Made by a program: the position numbers and the translations under genes. A DNA stretch of 64,000 nt, taken from positions 124,001 to 188,000 of the forward strand of contig NZ_JACHHZ010000001.1 of the NCBI RefSeq assembly GCF_014202975.1. Direction: 5' to 3'. This stretch comes from Povalibacter uvarum. GTDB taxonomy: Bacteria > Pseudomonadota > Gammaproteobacteria > Steroidobacterales > Steroidobacteraceae. The stretch's first letter is position 1. Each line of letters starts with the position of its first letter. Below the pieces are notes generated by a model. That model made no database searches. It was not told where the DNA came from and worked only from the letters and a program-made list of their open reading frames with translations. This document shows, piece after piece, positions 25,077 to 32,288 of this stretch.

Positions 25077-25634
25077 ATGAAAACGATCATGCGTCTTGCA
25101 GCGGCGCTTCTCATCGTTGCGGCACCCTTCCCGGCGTTCTCGCAGCACCTGAGCGGCGACGTCACGGGCGGCGGCTCATTCTCCGGCACGGTGACGAGCG
25201 CTGGTGCATGGGTTCAGGCAAACCCGGTGGACGGCACCGAAGTGAACTTCTGGACGCTCACGGGCAATGCGGGCGACCTGTTGTCGATCATCGTGTCGTC
25301 GTCGCAGCTCGAGTTCGGCGTCAGCGTCTACCAGGGTGTGGTGGAGCCGCTGGAGCTTCTCATTCCGGGCTTCGCCAATGATGGTGACTTCGGCGACAAC
25401 GTGTTCGTCGCCGGCACGCCGTCGTTCGGTGCGGCGGGAACGAGCCTGCTGAACATCACGCTGCCTTTCGCGGGGATCTACACGATTGCCGTCGGCGGTG
25501 AAGGGTTCGGCTTCGAGTCCAGCTACGCGTACAACATGGACGTCGCAGTTGCACCGGTGCCGCTGCCGGCCGCGGTGTGGCTGCTCGGTTCCGCGTTACT
25601 CGGAATGGGTGCACTGCGCCGACGCGCCGTTTGA
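25077..25634 (+). CDS. VPLPA-CTERM surface protein (exosortase substrate)
   Basis: 185 aa. A signal peptide (residues 1-22, ending AFS) leads to a beta-sandwich-like middle resembling a bacterial pre-peptidase C-terminal domain (SGTVTSAGAWVQ, FAGIYTIAVGGEG). The tail has the sorting signature PVPLPAAVWLLGSALLG (starting at residue 160) followed by a basic end, MGALRRRAV. This tripartite tail (VPLPA motif, hydrophobic helix, Arg cluster) is what XrtD-type exosortases recognise. A strong ribosome site (gaggag) precedes ATG 25077. It forms a two-gene unit with the upstream PhoX-like gene, which may share its surface location. Confidence 0.9.
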   Translation: MKTIMRLAAALLIVAAPFPAFSQHLSGDVTGGGSFSGTVTSAGAWVQANPVDGTEVNFWTLTGNAGDLLSIIVSSSQLEFGVSVYQGVVEPLELLIPGFANDGDFGDNVFVAGTPSFGAAGTSLLNITLPFAGIYTIAVGGEGFGFESSYAYNMDVAVAPVPLPAAVWLLGSALLGMGALRRRAV

Positions 25635-25654
25635 AGTGAAGAGAGGGTAGGTGA

Positions 25655-25683
25655 GGAGGCTGCGCCGTGCGGGCGCAGCCTCC
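25655..25683 (+). terminator. Strong hairpin terminator after the VPLPA-CTERM gene
   Basis: A perfect 12-bp stem (ggaggctgcgcc paired with ggcgcagcctcc) with a 5-base loop starts 20 bases after the stop codon. Only two T residues follow, so the U-tract is weak. It separates convergent genes and may work in both directions. Confidence 0.75.
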
Positions 25684-25701
25684 TTCGGAATCGACGGGCG
25701 T

Positions 25702-26106
25702 TCAGGTCGATTCTGTCGGGTCAGGTGATGAGCTGATTTGCGACAGGTCCGTTTCGTTTGCCACGAGCACGGTTACCGGATCAGCGTTCTTCGGTGCGGC
25801 GCGTCGGCGCTTTGGCGCGGGCCGCTTCGGTGTTGCTACGCGCGGCTTGCGAGCCGGCGCTGCCGGCTTCGCCTTCCGCGCAAGAGCGGCGGCCTTCGCT
25901 GCCGATTTGAGCTTCTTCAGTTCTTTGCGCAGCTTCTTCAGCGTCTTCTTTGCTGTCTTCGCCGCGGCCTTGGCATCGCGGACGTCGTTGCGGCGTGCTT
26001 TCCATGCGGATTCGGCGGCGGCCACCGCCTTGCCGAGTTCAGCCAACTTGCCTCGCGCCGGCGCACCGCGGCCGTTCTCATCCTTCTTTTTCTTCTTCGC
26101 GACCAT
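25702..26106 (-). CDS. Lys/Ala-rich histone H1-like protein
   Basis: 134 aa, extremely basic. It begins MVAKKKKKDENGRG, and a helical, probably coiled-coil segment (AESAWKARRNDVRDAKAAAK) follows. A low-complexity Lys/Ala/Pro tail (KPAAPARKPRVATPKRPAPK) resembles bacterial H1-like nucleoid proteins (Hc1/AlgP type). The start at 26106 is chosen because the frame upstream codes for an unrelated Arg-rich stretch. It probably binds DNA non-specifically. It is convergent with the VPLPA-CTERM gene, and no partner is adjacent. Low-complexity composition makes homology hard to judge. Confidence 0.72.
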   Translation of the reverse strand: MVAKKKKKDENGRGAPARGKLAELGKAVAAAESAWKARRNDVRDAKAAAKTAKKTLKKLRKELKKLKSAAKAAALARKAKPAAPARKPRVATPKRPAPKRRRAAPKNADPVTVLVANETDLSQISSSPDPTEST

Positions 26107-26371
26107 GGTTCGCTCGCTGATTGATTCGGACGTCCACCATACACGCTCACAGCCGCGCCGTCGTCCGCGGTCCAAGCGCGGGGGGTGCACCCTGGAATAC
26201 TTGCAAAGCGAGCAGGATCAGTGACCTAGCGAATGGATATCATCCGTGCGATCAAGAATCCAGCGTAGCCGTCCGGAAGGCCTTCGATAGTCAAACAAGC
26301 GCTGCCGCGAGCGGGTGATAGCGCTACACTCCGCCGCAAATGACCGGATGAGTGCGTACGGGAGGTCGGCG

Positions 26372-26572
26372 ATGGCGAGCAATACCCAGGTCTCTTTGAA
26401 GACCGATTCGAGACTGGCTGAAGCAATCGCGAAAGAAACCGACACGCCGGTCGAAGTGGTCAAGCTCATCTACGACGAAGAGTTCGACGCCATCAGCGCG
26501 AACGCGAAGATCACCCAGTACGTCGGCGTCATCGCGAGTCGTCGCGTGAAGCTGCGACTGCAGCAGCACTGA
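26372..26572 (+). CDS. Small DUF3562-like protein
   Basis: 66 aa soluble protein: MASNTQVSLKTDSRLAEAIA followed by a predicted helix pair with the segment VEVVKLIYDEEFDAI and a basic end. It resembles the short DUF3562 family found in proteobacteria, whose function is unknown. A good ribosome site (gggaggt) lies 5 bases before ATG 26372; upstream in-frame ATGs at 26315 and 26348 lack one. It is monocistronic. Confidence 0.72.
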   Translation: MASNTQVSLKTDSRLAEAIAKETDTPVEVVKLIYDEEFDAISANAKITQYVGVIASRRVKLRLQQH

Positions 26573-26633
26573 TACGCCGCAAGTCGGCGCTCCGCTTCAA
26601 TCGTAACGATTCGCGTGCCTCGCGGGCGCGCAA

Positions 26634-26915
26634 CTACTCGGCGGCGTCTAGCTGCCGCGTCACCACGATCTCACACTGCGTGGAACTGACGATCTCTTCC
26701 AGGGAATGACCTTTGGCCTGCTCGTGCTGGATGTAGGTGTCCAGCGCTTCGACGTGCCTGCGAAACACATTCAGCGCTGAATCGAAGAACGCATCGACCG
26801 AGCGGAAGCGGCGCGTCTGCGCGCATTGCTCGATGAACGCCAGCATCGACGGTTCCAGCATGATGGTGAGTGGAACTTTCCGATCAGTTCGGGCCCGGGC
26901 CTGGCGCGTGCGCAT
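26634..26915 (-). CDS. Ribbon-helix-helix-like small regulator
   Basis: 93 aa. A basic N-terminus is followed by KVPLTIMLEPSMLAFIEQCA and RSVDAFFDSALNVFRRHV (about residues 13-55), which fits a ribbon-helix-helix DNA-binding fold of the CopG/antitoxin type. The C-terminal half (IQHEQAKGHSLEEI) could be a protein-binding tail. Antitoxins of this type usually have a toxin gene next to them; none is seen, so it is more likely an orphan regulator. Assignment is from pattern only. Confidence 0.62.
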   Translation of the reverse strand: MRTRQARARTDRKVPLTIMLEPSMLAFIEQCAQTRRFRSVDAFFDSALNVFRRHVEALDTYIQHEQAKGHSLEEIVSSTQCEIVVTRQLDAAE

Positions 26916-27019
26916 TGCAGTTCCCCGTTTCTGAATTCTTTTTTGTCGACGCTGGAGGGGTCGACATCGTAGGCATAGTCCGCCGACATCTCAAGCGTAC
27001 AAAGGGAAGCAGGGCGCAT

Positions 27020-27044
27020 AAAAAAAGCCCCGACGCAGCGGGGC
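27020..27044 (-). terminator. Intrinsic terminator on the minus strand with no gene upstream of it
   Basis: Read on the minus strand this is gccccg, a 6-base loop, cggggc and then seven T: a complete rho-independent terminator. No minus-strand protein gene lies between it and the plus-strand PhoX-like gene at 27198, so it may end a small RNA or a divergent transcript. Confidence 0.7.
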
Positions 27045-27137
27045 AGAGGGGGATGAGACCTGCGAAGGATGCTAAAGGACGACTGTGACAGGCCGAAGAC
27101 ATCCGTCGCATAGTCGTTGCACGACGTCGGAAATACA

Positions 27138-27178
27138 GTCGCAACGTTGCAGTGACAGCCTCCAGCGATCGTCGCAAC
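27138..27178 (+). promoter_or_regulatory. Two direct GTCGCAAC repeats 33 bp apart upstream of the second PhoX-like gene
   Basis: GTCGCAAC occurs at 27138-27145 and 27171-27178, a 33-bp period (about three helical turns). The first copy runs into the palindrome gcaacgttgc (27141-27150). The site lies 20-60 bases before ATG 27198 and could bind an activator or repressor. It does not match the E. coli Pho box. Confidence 0.45.
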
Positions 27179-27197
27179 TACTACAAGAGGGTGTGTC

Positions 27198-28577
27198 ATG
27201 ACGATTTCACGGCGCAGCATGATTTCCGGCTCAGCAGCGGTCCTGGGCGGTCTCGGTCCTTTCAGCGGCCTGGCATTGGCCGGCAAGCCACACGATCGTC
27301 CGGTGAGACGCGGCTACGGTCAGTTGCTCACCTCACAGCCGGACATGGCACTGCCGCGCGGCTTCACGTATGTGAAGGGCGGAGTTGCAGGAAGCGCAAT
27401 GCGGGACGGCACCGCCACGCCGCCCGCCCACGACTCGATGGGCGTCTTCCAGGTGCGCAACCGGCTGCATCTCGTCCGCAACCATGAGCTCGATCCGGAA
27501 GATTTCTCATTCGTCCCGCCACTGAATGTCGGTGCGCTTGCGTACGATCGACTCGGGAATGGCGGCTGCACCATCCTCGAGTTCGATCCATGGCGCGGCC
27601 GCTTTGGCGAGAGCTGGCCGGTGCTGGGAGGCACGATCGTCAATTGCAGTGGTGGTGCGACTCCGTGGGGAAGCTGGCTCACTTGCGAGGAAACGACGGC
27701 TGGCGTGCTCGCTGGCCTCGAGAAACCGCACGGCTATGTTTTCGAAGTTCCCGCGGACGCGCAGCGGCCCGTGAAAGCCGAGCCGCTGAAGGCGATGGGG
27801 CGATTCGTTCACGAAGGAGCTGCAGTCGATCCGAAGAGCGGCATCGTCTATCTCACCGAGGACAACGGAGAGCCTCTGGACGGCTTCTATCGTTTCGTCC
27901 CGAAACGGCCGGGACGGTTGTCGAACGGCGGGGTGCTGCAGATGCTCGCGATCGAAGGTTGCCCGCAGTATTCGACGCTGACGGATCAGACTATCGGTCT
28001 GGAATTGCCGGTGCGCTGGGTGACGATCGAGGATCCGGATCCTGTGAATGCTGAGAGCGATCCTTCCGCGGTCTTCAATCAGGGCTATGCGAAAGGCGGT
28101 GCTGCGTTCCTGGGAGGGGAGGGTGTGACGATCGATGCGCGCGGTGACGTCTACTTCGTCTGCTCGAGCGGCGGTAACGCAGAGCTCGGTCAGGTCTGGC
28201 GCTTTCGACCGCGCGGCATGAATCGCGGCGAGCTCACGCTGATCTTCGAGTCGAGCGACCCTGTGATCTTCGATGAGGGCGACAACATCTGCGCAAGCCC
28301 GCGCGGCACCGGTCTGCTGATCGCTGAGGACGGCGATGGCGAAGACATCGATGGCGGCACGAATGGACTGCGCGGACTGTCGCTCGACGGCGAGATCTTT
28401 CCCTTCGCGGAGAACACGACACCGCTCGATCTCGAGCCCTTCGGCGAAACGGGCATCGGTCGCAGCGAATTCACCGGTGTTCAGTTCTCGCCCGCGGGTA
28501 TCTGGCTCTTCTGTCACCTGCAGTACCCAGGGACGACATACGCAATCACGGGACCGTGGGAGCGCGGTTGCCTTTGA
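27198..28577 (+). CDS. Second PhoX-family (DUF839) protein, Tat-exported
   Basis: 459 aa. The Tat motif SRRSMISG (Arg5-Arg6) is followed by an Ala/Gly/Leu signal. It shares the landmarks of the first copy: VRNHELD, NCSGGATPWGSWLTCEETT, RFVHEGAAVDPKSGIVYLTED, RLSNGGVLQMLAIEG and the end ITGPWERG. The overall similarity makes the two genes likely paralogues, but the N-terminal and middle loops differ and no sorting-tail partner follows this copy. It is expected to be a periplasmic phosphatase-like enzyme. Its own promoter region contains the GTCGCAAC repeats. Confidence 0.87.
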   Translation: MTISRRSMISGSAAVLGGLGPFSGLALAGKPHDRPVRRGYGQLLTSQPDMALPRGFTYVKGGVAGSAMRDGTATPPAHDSMGVFQVRNRLHLVRNHELDPEDFSFVPPLNVGALAYDRLGNGGCTILEFDPWRGRFGESWPVLGGTIVNCSGGATPWGSWLTCEETTAGVLAGLEKPHGYVFEVPADAQRPVKAEPLKAMGRFVHEGAAVDPKSGIVYLTEDNGEPLDGFYRFVPKRPGRLSNGGVLQMLAIEGCPQYSTLTDQTIGLELPVRWVTIEDPDPVNAESDPSAVFNQGYAKGGAAFLGGEGVTIDARGDVYFVCSSGGNAELGQVWRFRPRGMNRGELTLIFESSDPVIFDEGDNICASPRGTGLLIAEDGDGEDIDGGTNGLRGLSLDGEIFPFAENTTPLDLEPFGETGIGRSEFTGVQFSPAGIWLFCHLQYPGTTYAITGPWERGCL

Positions 28578-28625
28578 TTCGCGGGAGCGGCCGAAAGCAA
28601 CGGCCACGAACATGATGGCGAAACA

Positions 28626-28650
28626 GGACGCCGCCGCGAGGGCGGCGTCC
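28626..28650 (+). terminator. GC-rich hairpin after the second PhoX-like gene
   Basis: A perfect 10-bp stem (ggacgccgcc with ggcggcgtcc) and 5-base loop lie 49 bases after the stop. No T-run follows, so it may only slow the polymerase or stabilise the 3' end. Confidence 0.55.
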
Positions 28651-28692
28651 GTTGACGGCAGGCCGTCCTCATTGCCGGTCATATTCTCAAAG

Positions 28693-28723
28693 ATACTCAC
28701 ACGCGAGTGAGTGAGTATTGACA
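28693..28723 (+). promoter_or_regulatory. TetR-type operator overlapping a consensus -35 box
   Basis: The inverted repeat atactcac (28693-28700) / gtgagtat (28711-28718) encloses a second, tighter one, actcac (28695-28700) / gtgagt (28707-28712). The right arm runs into ttgaca at 28718-28723, a perfect -35 hexamer 70 bases before the TonB-receptor start. This is the classic layout for repression, and a TetR gene (35571) lies in the operon downstream. A -10 17 bases further (cattct) is poor. Confidence 0.6.
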
Positions 28724-28792
28724 GGTCACTCCGGCCGGCTCATTCTCCGCCCCATAGCGTCGACAACAATGATCGGCATGAGAGGGGGAGCG

Positions 28793-30943
28793 ATGAAGAC
28801 GAAACTTTTCGCGATCGGGTGCGCCGCCGCGCAACTCGCAACATCCATGGCAGTGCACGCCCAGGCCGCGGCGCCGCAGAGCGGAGAGTCAGCCGCCGCA
28901 CCGAAAGAATCGGTGCTCGAAGAAATCGTGGTGACGGCAGAACGGCGTCGCACGAGTCTGCAGCGCACGCCCATCGCCGCAACGGTCATGACGGGCGAGA
29001 GCCTGGCGGCCAGTGGCGTCACTACCGTGGACCAGTTGCAGTTCATCTCGCCCGCGGCCACCGTGAACAACTTCGGCCAGGGCATCGACTTCAACATTCG
29101 CGGTATCGGCAAGGCCGAGCACAACACTCAGACCACCACAGGCGTGATCACGTATCGCGACGGCGTGGCGACATTCCCCGGTTACTTCACCGCTGAGCCG
29201 TACTACGACATTGCCCGAGTTGAAATCCTTCGCGGGCCGCAGGGCACGTTCGTTGGACAAAACGCCACTGGCGGCGCGGTATTCGTGACGTCGAATGATC
29301 CGATCATCAACGGCGGTCATCACGGCTACGTGCAGGGTCACGTGGGCAACTACGATGAGTTCGGAGCACAGGGTGCACTGAATCTGCCGGTCAGCGATAC
29401 ATTCGCCGCCCGCGTTGCGTTCAACGGCTTGAAGCGCGACAGCTTGTACGACATCGAAGGTCCATACACGGGCGACGACGGCGTGCAGACCGGCAGCTTC
29501 CGTCTCGGCATGCTCTGGGAGCCGAGCGAGAAGTTGTCAGTACTGCTGAAGGCGGACTACAGCTATCTCGACCTGAGCGGCTACCCCGCCGATCCGGTGA
29601 ATGCGACGAACGACCCGTTCGAGATCACGGCGAACGCCGACATTCACGCGCTCGACCGCTTCGGGCGCTCCGTCCTCAGGATCGACTACGAGTTCGACAA
29701 CGGAACCACGCTGCGATCGGTATCAGGCTACCAGAAGGGCCGGACGGAATACCGCGCCGATCTCGACGGGACGAGCATCGGCAACAACATCTTCGGCGAC
29801 GCCGTGGATGAAGAGATCTACTCGCAGGAAATCAATCTCATCTCGACGGACACGGGCCGGTTCAACTGGATCCTGGGCGCGTACTACCAGCATGATGAGT
29901 ACGAGTTCCCTCCGGGTGAGTTCTACATCGGAATTCCCACGGGCCAGTACCTGCTCGAAGGCACGAATCCCAAGGAGACCACGGCGTTCTTCGGACAGAT
30001 CGGTTTCCATGTGACACAGAGCGTCGAACTTCAGGTCGGCGCACGCTACTCCGACAGCAGCACCGAGAATCATATCTTCGTGAATCAGTACGGCCTGCCG
30101 CTGACTCAGGATCAGCGCGCGGAGTACTCGAATCTCTCCGGCAAAGTGGCGCTCAACTGGACTGTCGATGAGCACAACTTCCTCTATGCGTTCGTCGCGA
30201 CAGGCTTCCGTCCCGGTGGCCTGAACGTGCCGGTGGGCCTCGGCATTCCCGCGCCGTTCGATGAAGAGAAGGTGACGAACTACGAGATCGGCTGGAAGGC
30301 CGGCTGGCTGGACGGAAATCTCCGCACGCAGCTCAATGCCTTCTACAACGAGTACGAAAATTTCCAGGTAACGGTCGGCTACCCGGATATTCCGGTATTC
30401 GGATTCGAGCTCAACAACCCCAACGCGACGGAGATCTACGGTCTCGAAGCGCAGATCGAAGCGGTTTTCGGCCAGTTCTCCATGGATGCCGGCGTGGGCT
30501 GGATGAAAAGCGAGCTCGGTCAGTTCTTCGCCGTCGATCCGCGCGTGCCGAGCTTCGGCGCCTGCGATCCAGCGACCGGACCGGCGAGCCCGTCCTGCAT
30601 CGATCTGGAAGGCAACGACCAGACCTACGCTCCGGACTTCACTTTCAATCTCGGCGCTCAATACGAGTTCACATTCGCGGGCGGCGACATTCTGACGCCG
30701 CGGGTGAACTACGGTCACGTGTCCGAGCAGTGGGCGACGCTGTTCCAGAACGAAGCGCGCGGCGATCGCATCGAGGCGCGGAACATCTTCAATGCGCAGA
30801 TCGCGTGGCGGCATGGCGATCTCGTGACGACGCTGTACGGCACCAATCTCACGGATCAGCAGTACGTCGGCGCACTGAACTCCGGCCTGCGCTTCATGGG
30901 ACCGCCCCGGCAGTTCGGCCTGCGGCTCCTGAAAGCGTTCTGA
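28793..30943 (+). CDS. TonB-dependent outer-membrane receptor
   Basis: 716 aa. A signal peptide (about residues 1-24) and TonB box EEIVVTAERR are followed by a plug domain (VDQLQFISPAATVNN, FNIRGIGK, EILRGPQGTFVGQNATGGAV). A 22-strand barrel ends in FGLRLLKAF. It imports a ligand too large or scarce for porins. The downstream genes (MFS carrier, esterase, acyl-CoA ligase, SDR) suggest a lipid- or ester-like substrate rather than iron; that is inference. ATG 28793 has a strong Shine-Dalgarno (aggggga). It is the first gene of the operon behind the TetR-type operator. Confidence 0.93.
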   Translation: MKTKLFAIGCAAAQLATSMAVHAQAAAPQSGESAAAPKESVLEEIVVTAERRRTSLQRTPIAATVMTGESLAASGVTTVDQLQFISPAATVNNFGQGIDFNIRGIGKAEHNTQTTTGVITYRDGVATFPGYFTAEPYYDIARVEILRGPQGTFVGQNATGGAVFVTSNDPIINGGHHGYVQGHVGNYDEFGAQGALNLPVSDTFAARVAFNGLKRDSLYDIEGPYTGDDGVQTGSFRLGMLWEPSEKLSVLLKADYSYLDLSGYPADPVNATNDPFEITANADIHALDRFGRSVLRIDYEFDNGTTLRSVSGYQKGRTEYRADLDGTSIGNNIFGDAVDEEIYSQEINLISTDTGRFNWILGAYYQHDEYEFPPGEFYIGIPTGQYLLEGTNPKETTAFFGQIGFHVTQSVELQVGARYSDSSTENHIFVNQYGLPLTQDQRAEYSNLSGKVALNWTVDEHNFLYAFVATGFRPGGLNVPVGLGIPAPFDEEKVTNYEIGWKAGWLDGNLRTQLNAFYNEYENFQVTVGYPDIPVFGFELNNPNATEIYGLEAQIEAVFGQFSMDAGVGWMKSELGQFFAVDPRVPSFGACDPATGPASPSCIDLEGNDQTYAPDFTFNLGAQYEFTFAGGDILTPRVNYGHVSEQWATLFQNEARGDRIEARNIFNAQIAWRHGDLVTTLYGTNLTDQQYVGALNSGLRFMGPPRQFGLRLLKAF

Positions 30944-30944
30944 C

Positions 30945-32288
30945 ATGCACGCGAGCAACGAGACCTCGCCGTTGCATTCGGCAGTTGCAGCTAGTCCGGT
31001 CGCGCATCATGCGCGGCCGGACGCGCGCGCCTGGTCGGCACTGGCGATCCTGTGCTTCGTGTACGTGCTCAACTTCCTCGATCGGCAATTGCTGTCGATT
31101 CTCGCGAAGCCGATTCAGGACGAGCTCGGTGTGACCGACGGCCAGCTCGGAATGATCAGCGGCCTTTACTTCGCGCTGTTCTATTGCGTGCTGGCGATTC
31201 CTGTCGGCTGGCTGGCCGATCGGACCAATCGCGTAAAGGTGCTGTCGTTCTCGTGCGCGCTATGGAGCGCGGCGACGGTGGCATGCGGACTTTCATCGAG
31301 CTACGCACAGTTGGCCATAGCGCGAATGTCGGTCGGCGTAGGCGAGGCGGGCGGAGTCCCGCCGTCATACGCGATCGTTTCGGATTATTTCCCGCCCGGC
31401 ACGCGTGGCACGGCGCTCAGCATCTACAACCTCGGGCCGCCGATCGGACTCGCTCTGGGTGTGGCATTCGGCGCATCGATTGCAGCCGCGTATAGCTGGC
31501 GATCTGCGTTCATCTTCCTCGGTGCGCTCGGTATCGTTACGGCACTCGTCGTCGTGCTTTGCGTTCGCGAGCCGGTGCGCGGCGGTCTCGATACCGCCAT
31601 TGGTGACGCGGCGCCAGTGAGGTCCGAGCAGCCTGCGTTCTGGCCAACGTGCCGCATGTTCTTCTCGCATCCCGTATTGCTGCGCGTGTCGCTCGCAAGC
31701 GGTGCGACCCAGTTCGTTACGTATGCACTCCTCAATTTCACGACGCTGTTCCTGATGCGAGAGAAGGGCATGACGCTGCAGGAGGTCGCCATCTACTACG
31801 CACTGCTGATCGGCATCGCCATTGGCGGCGGTATGTACGTCTCCGGGCGGCTCATCGATCGTTTCGCACCTAAGTCGAGGGGCGCTTATGGGTATCTCCC
31901 GGCCGTAGCGCTCGCACTGGCCATCCCGTTCTTCATCGGCTTCGTCTGGGCTCCGACCTGGCAGCTCGCACTACTGTTCCTGGCAGTGCCGACGTTCCTG
32001 AACTACTTCTATCTCTCGCCTGCGGTAACGCTCGTGCAGGAAGAAGTGCGGCCGAACGAGCGTGTGCTCTCCGGTGCGCTCCTGCTGCTGGTGATGAACC
32101 TGATTGGGCTGGGGTTGGGGCCGACTTATCTCGGCGCGGTCAGCGACTACTTCCGCCCGGAACATCCGGAAAATTCTCTGCAGATGGCGTTCTATACCCT
32201 CGTTCCGTTCTACGTCATCGCTGTGCTCGCTCACTTGTGGCTCGTGCGTGCACTGCGACGTGAGAGCGCGAACCGGAGTTCGTTGTGA
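30945..32288 (+). CDS. MFS transporter, spinster/ACS-like
   Basis: 447 aa inner-membrane carrier with about 12 hydrophobic helices. The family motif is PVGWLADRTNRVKVLSFS after helix 2, and LNFLDRQLLSILAKPIQ marks helix 1, as in spinster-like and anion:cation symporter MFS proteins. It starts 1 base after the TonB-receptor stop, so both should handle the same substrate: receptor across the outer membrane, MFS across the inner one. The stop overlaps the esterase start by ATGA-type overlap at 32286-32290. Confidence 0.9.
   Translation: MHASNETSPLHSAVAASPVAHHARPDARAWSALAILCFVYVLNFLDRQLLSILAKPIQDELGVTDGQLGMISGLYFALFYCVLAIPVGWLADRTNRVKVLSFSCALWSAATVACGLSSSYAQLAIARMSVGVGEAGGVPPSYAIVSDYFPPGTRGTALSIYNLGPPIGLALGVAFGASIAAAYSWRSAFIFLGALGIVTALVVVLCVREPVRGGLDTAIGDAAPVRSEQPAFWPTCRMFFSHPVLLRVSLASGATQFVTYALLNFTTLFLMREKGMTLQEVAIYYALLIGIAIGGGMYVSGRLIDRFAPKSRGAYGYLPAVALALAIPFFIGFVWAPTWQLALLFLAVPTFLNYFYLSPAVTLVQEEVRPNERVLSGALLLLVMNLIGLGLGPTYLGAVSDYFRPEHPENSLQMAFYTLVPFYVIAVLAHLWLVRALRRESANRSSL

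Noticed and set aside
26634-26915. Toxin-antitoxin pair with the ribbon-helix-helix gene as antitoxin
   Set aside because: No toxin-like reading frame lies on either side on the same strand.
26884-27177. 97-codon minus-strand frame across the orphan terminator
   Set aside because: A perfect intrinsic terminator lies inside it and its composition is Arg/Pro/Cys-rich, so it is not a plausible protein gene.
27060-27197. Pho box before the second PhoX-like gene
   Set aside because: Fragments such as ctgtgaca and tgtcatgac occur, but no pair of CTGTCA-like half-sites with the 11-bp period is present.
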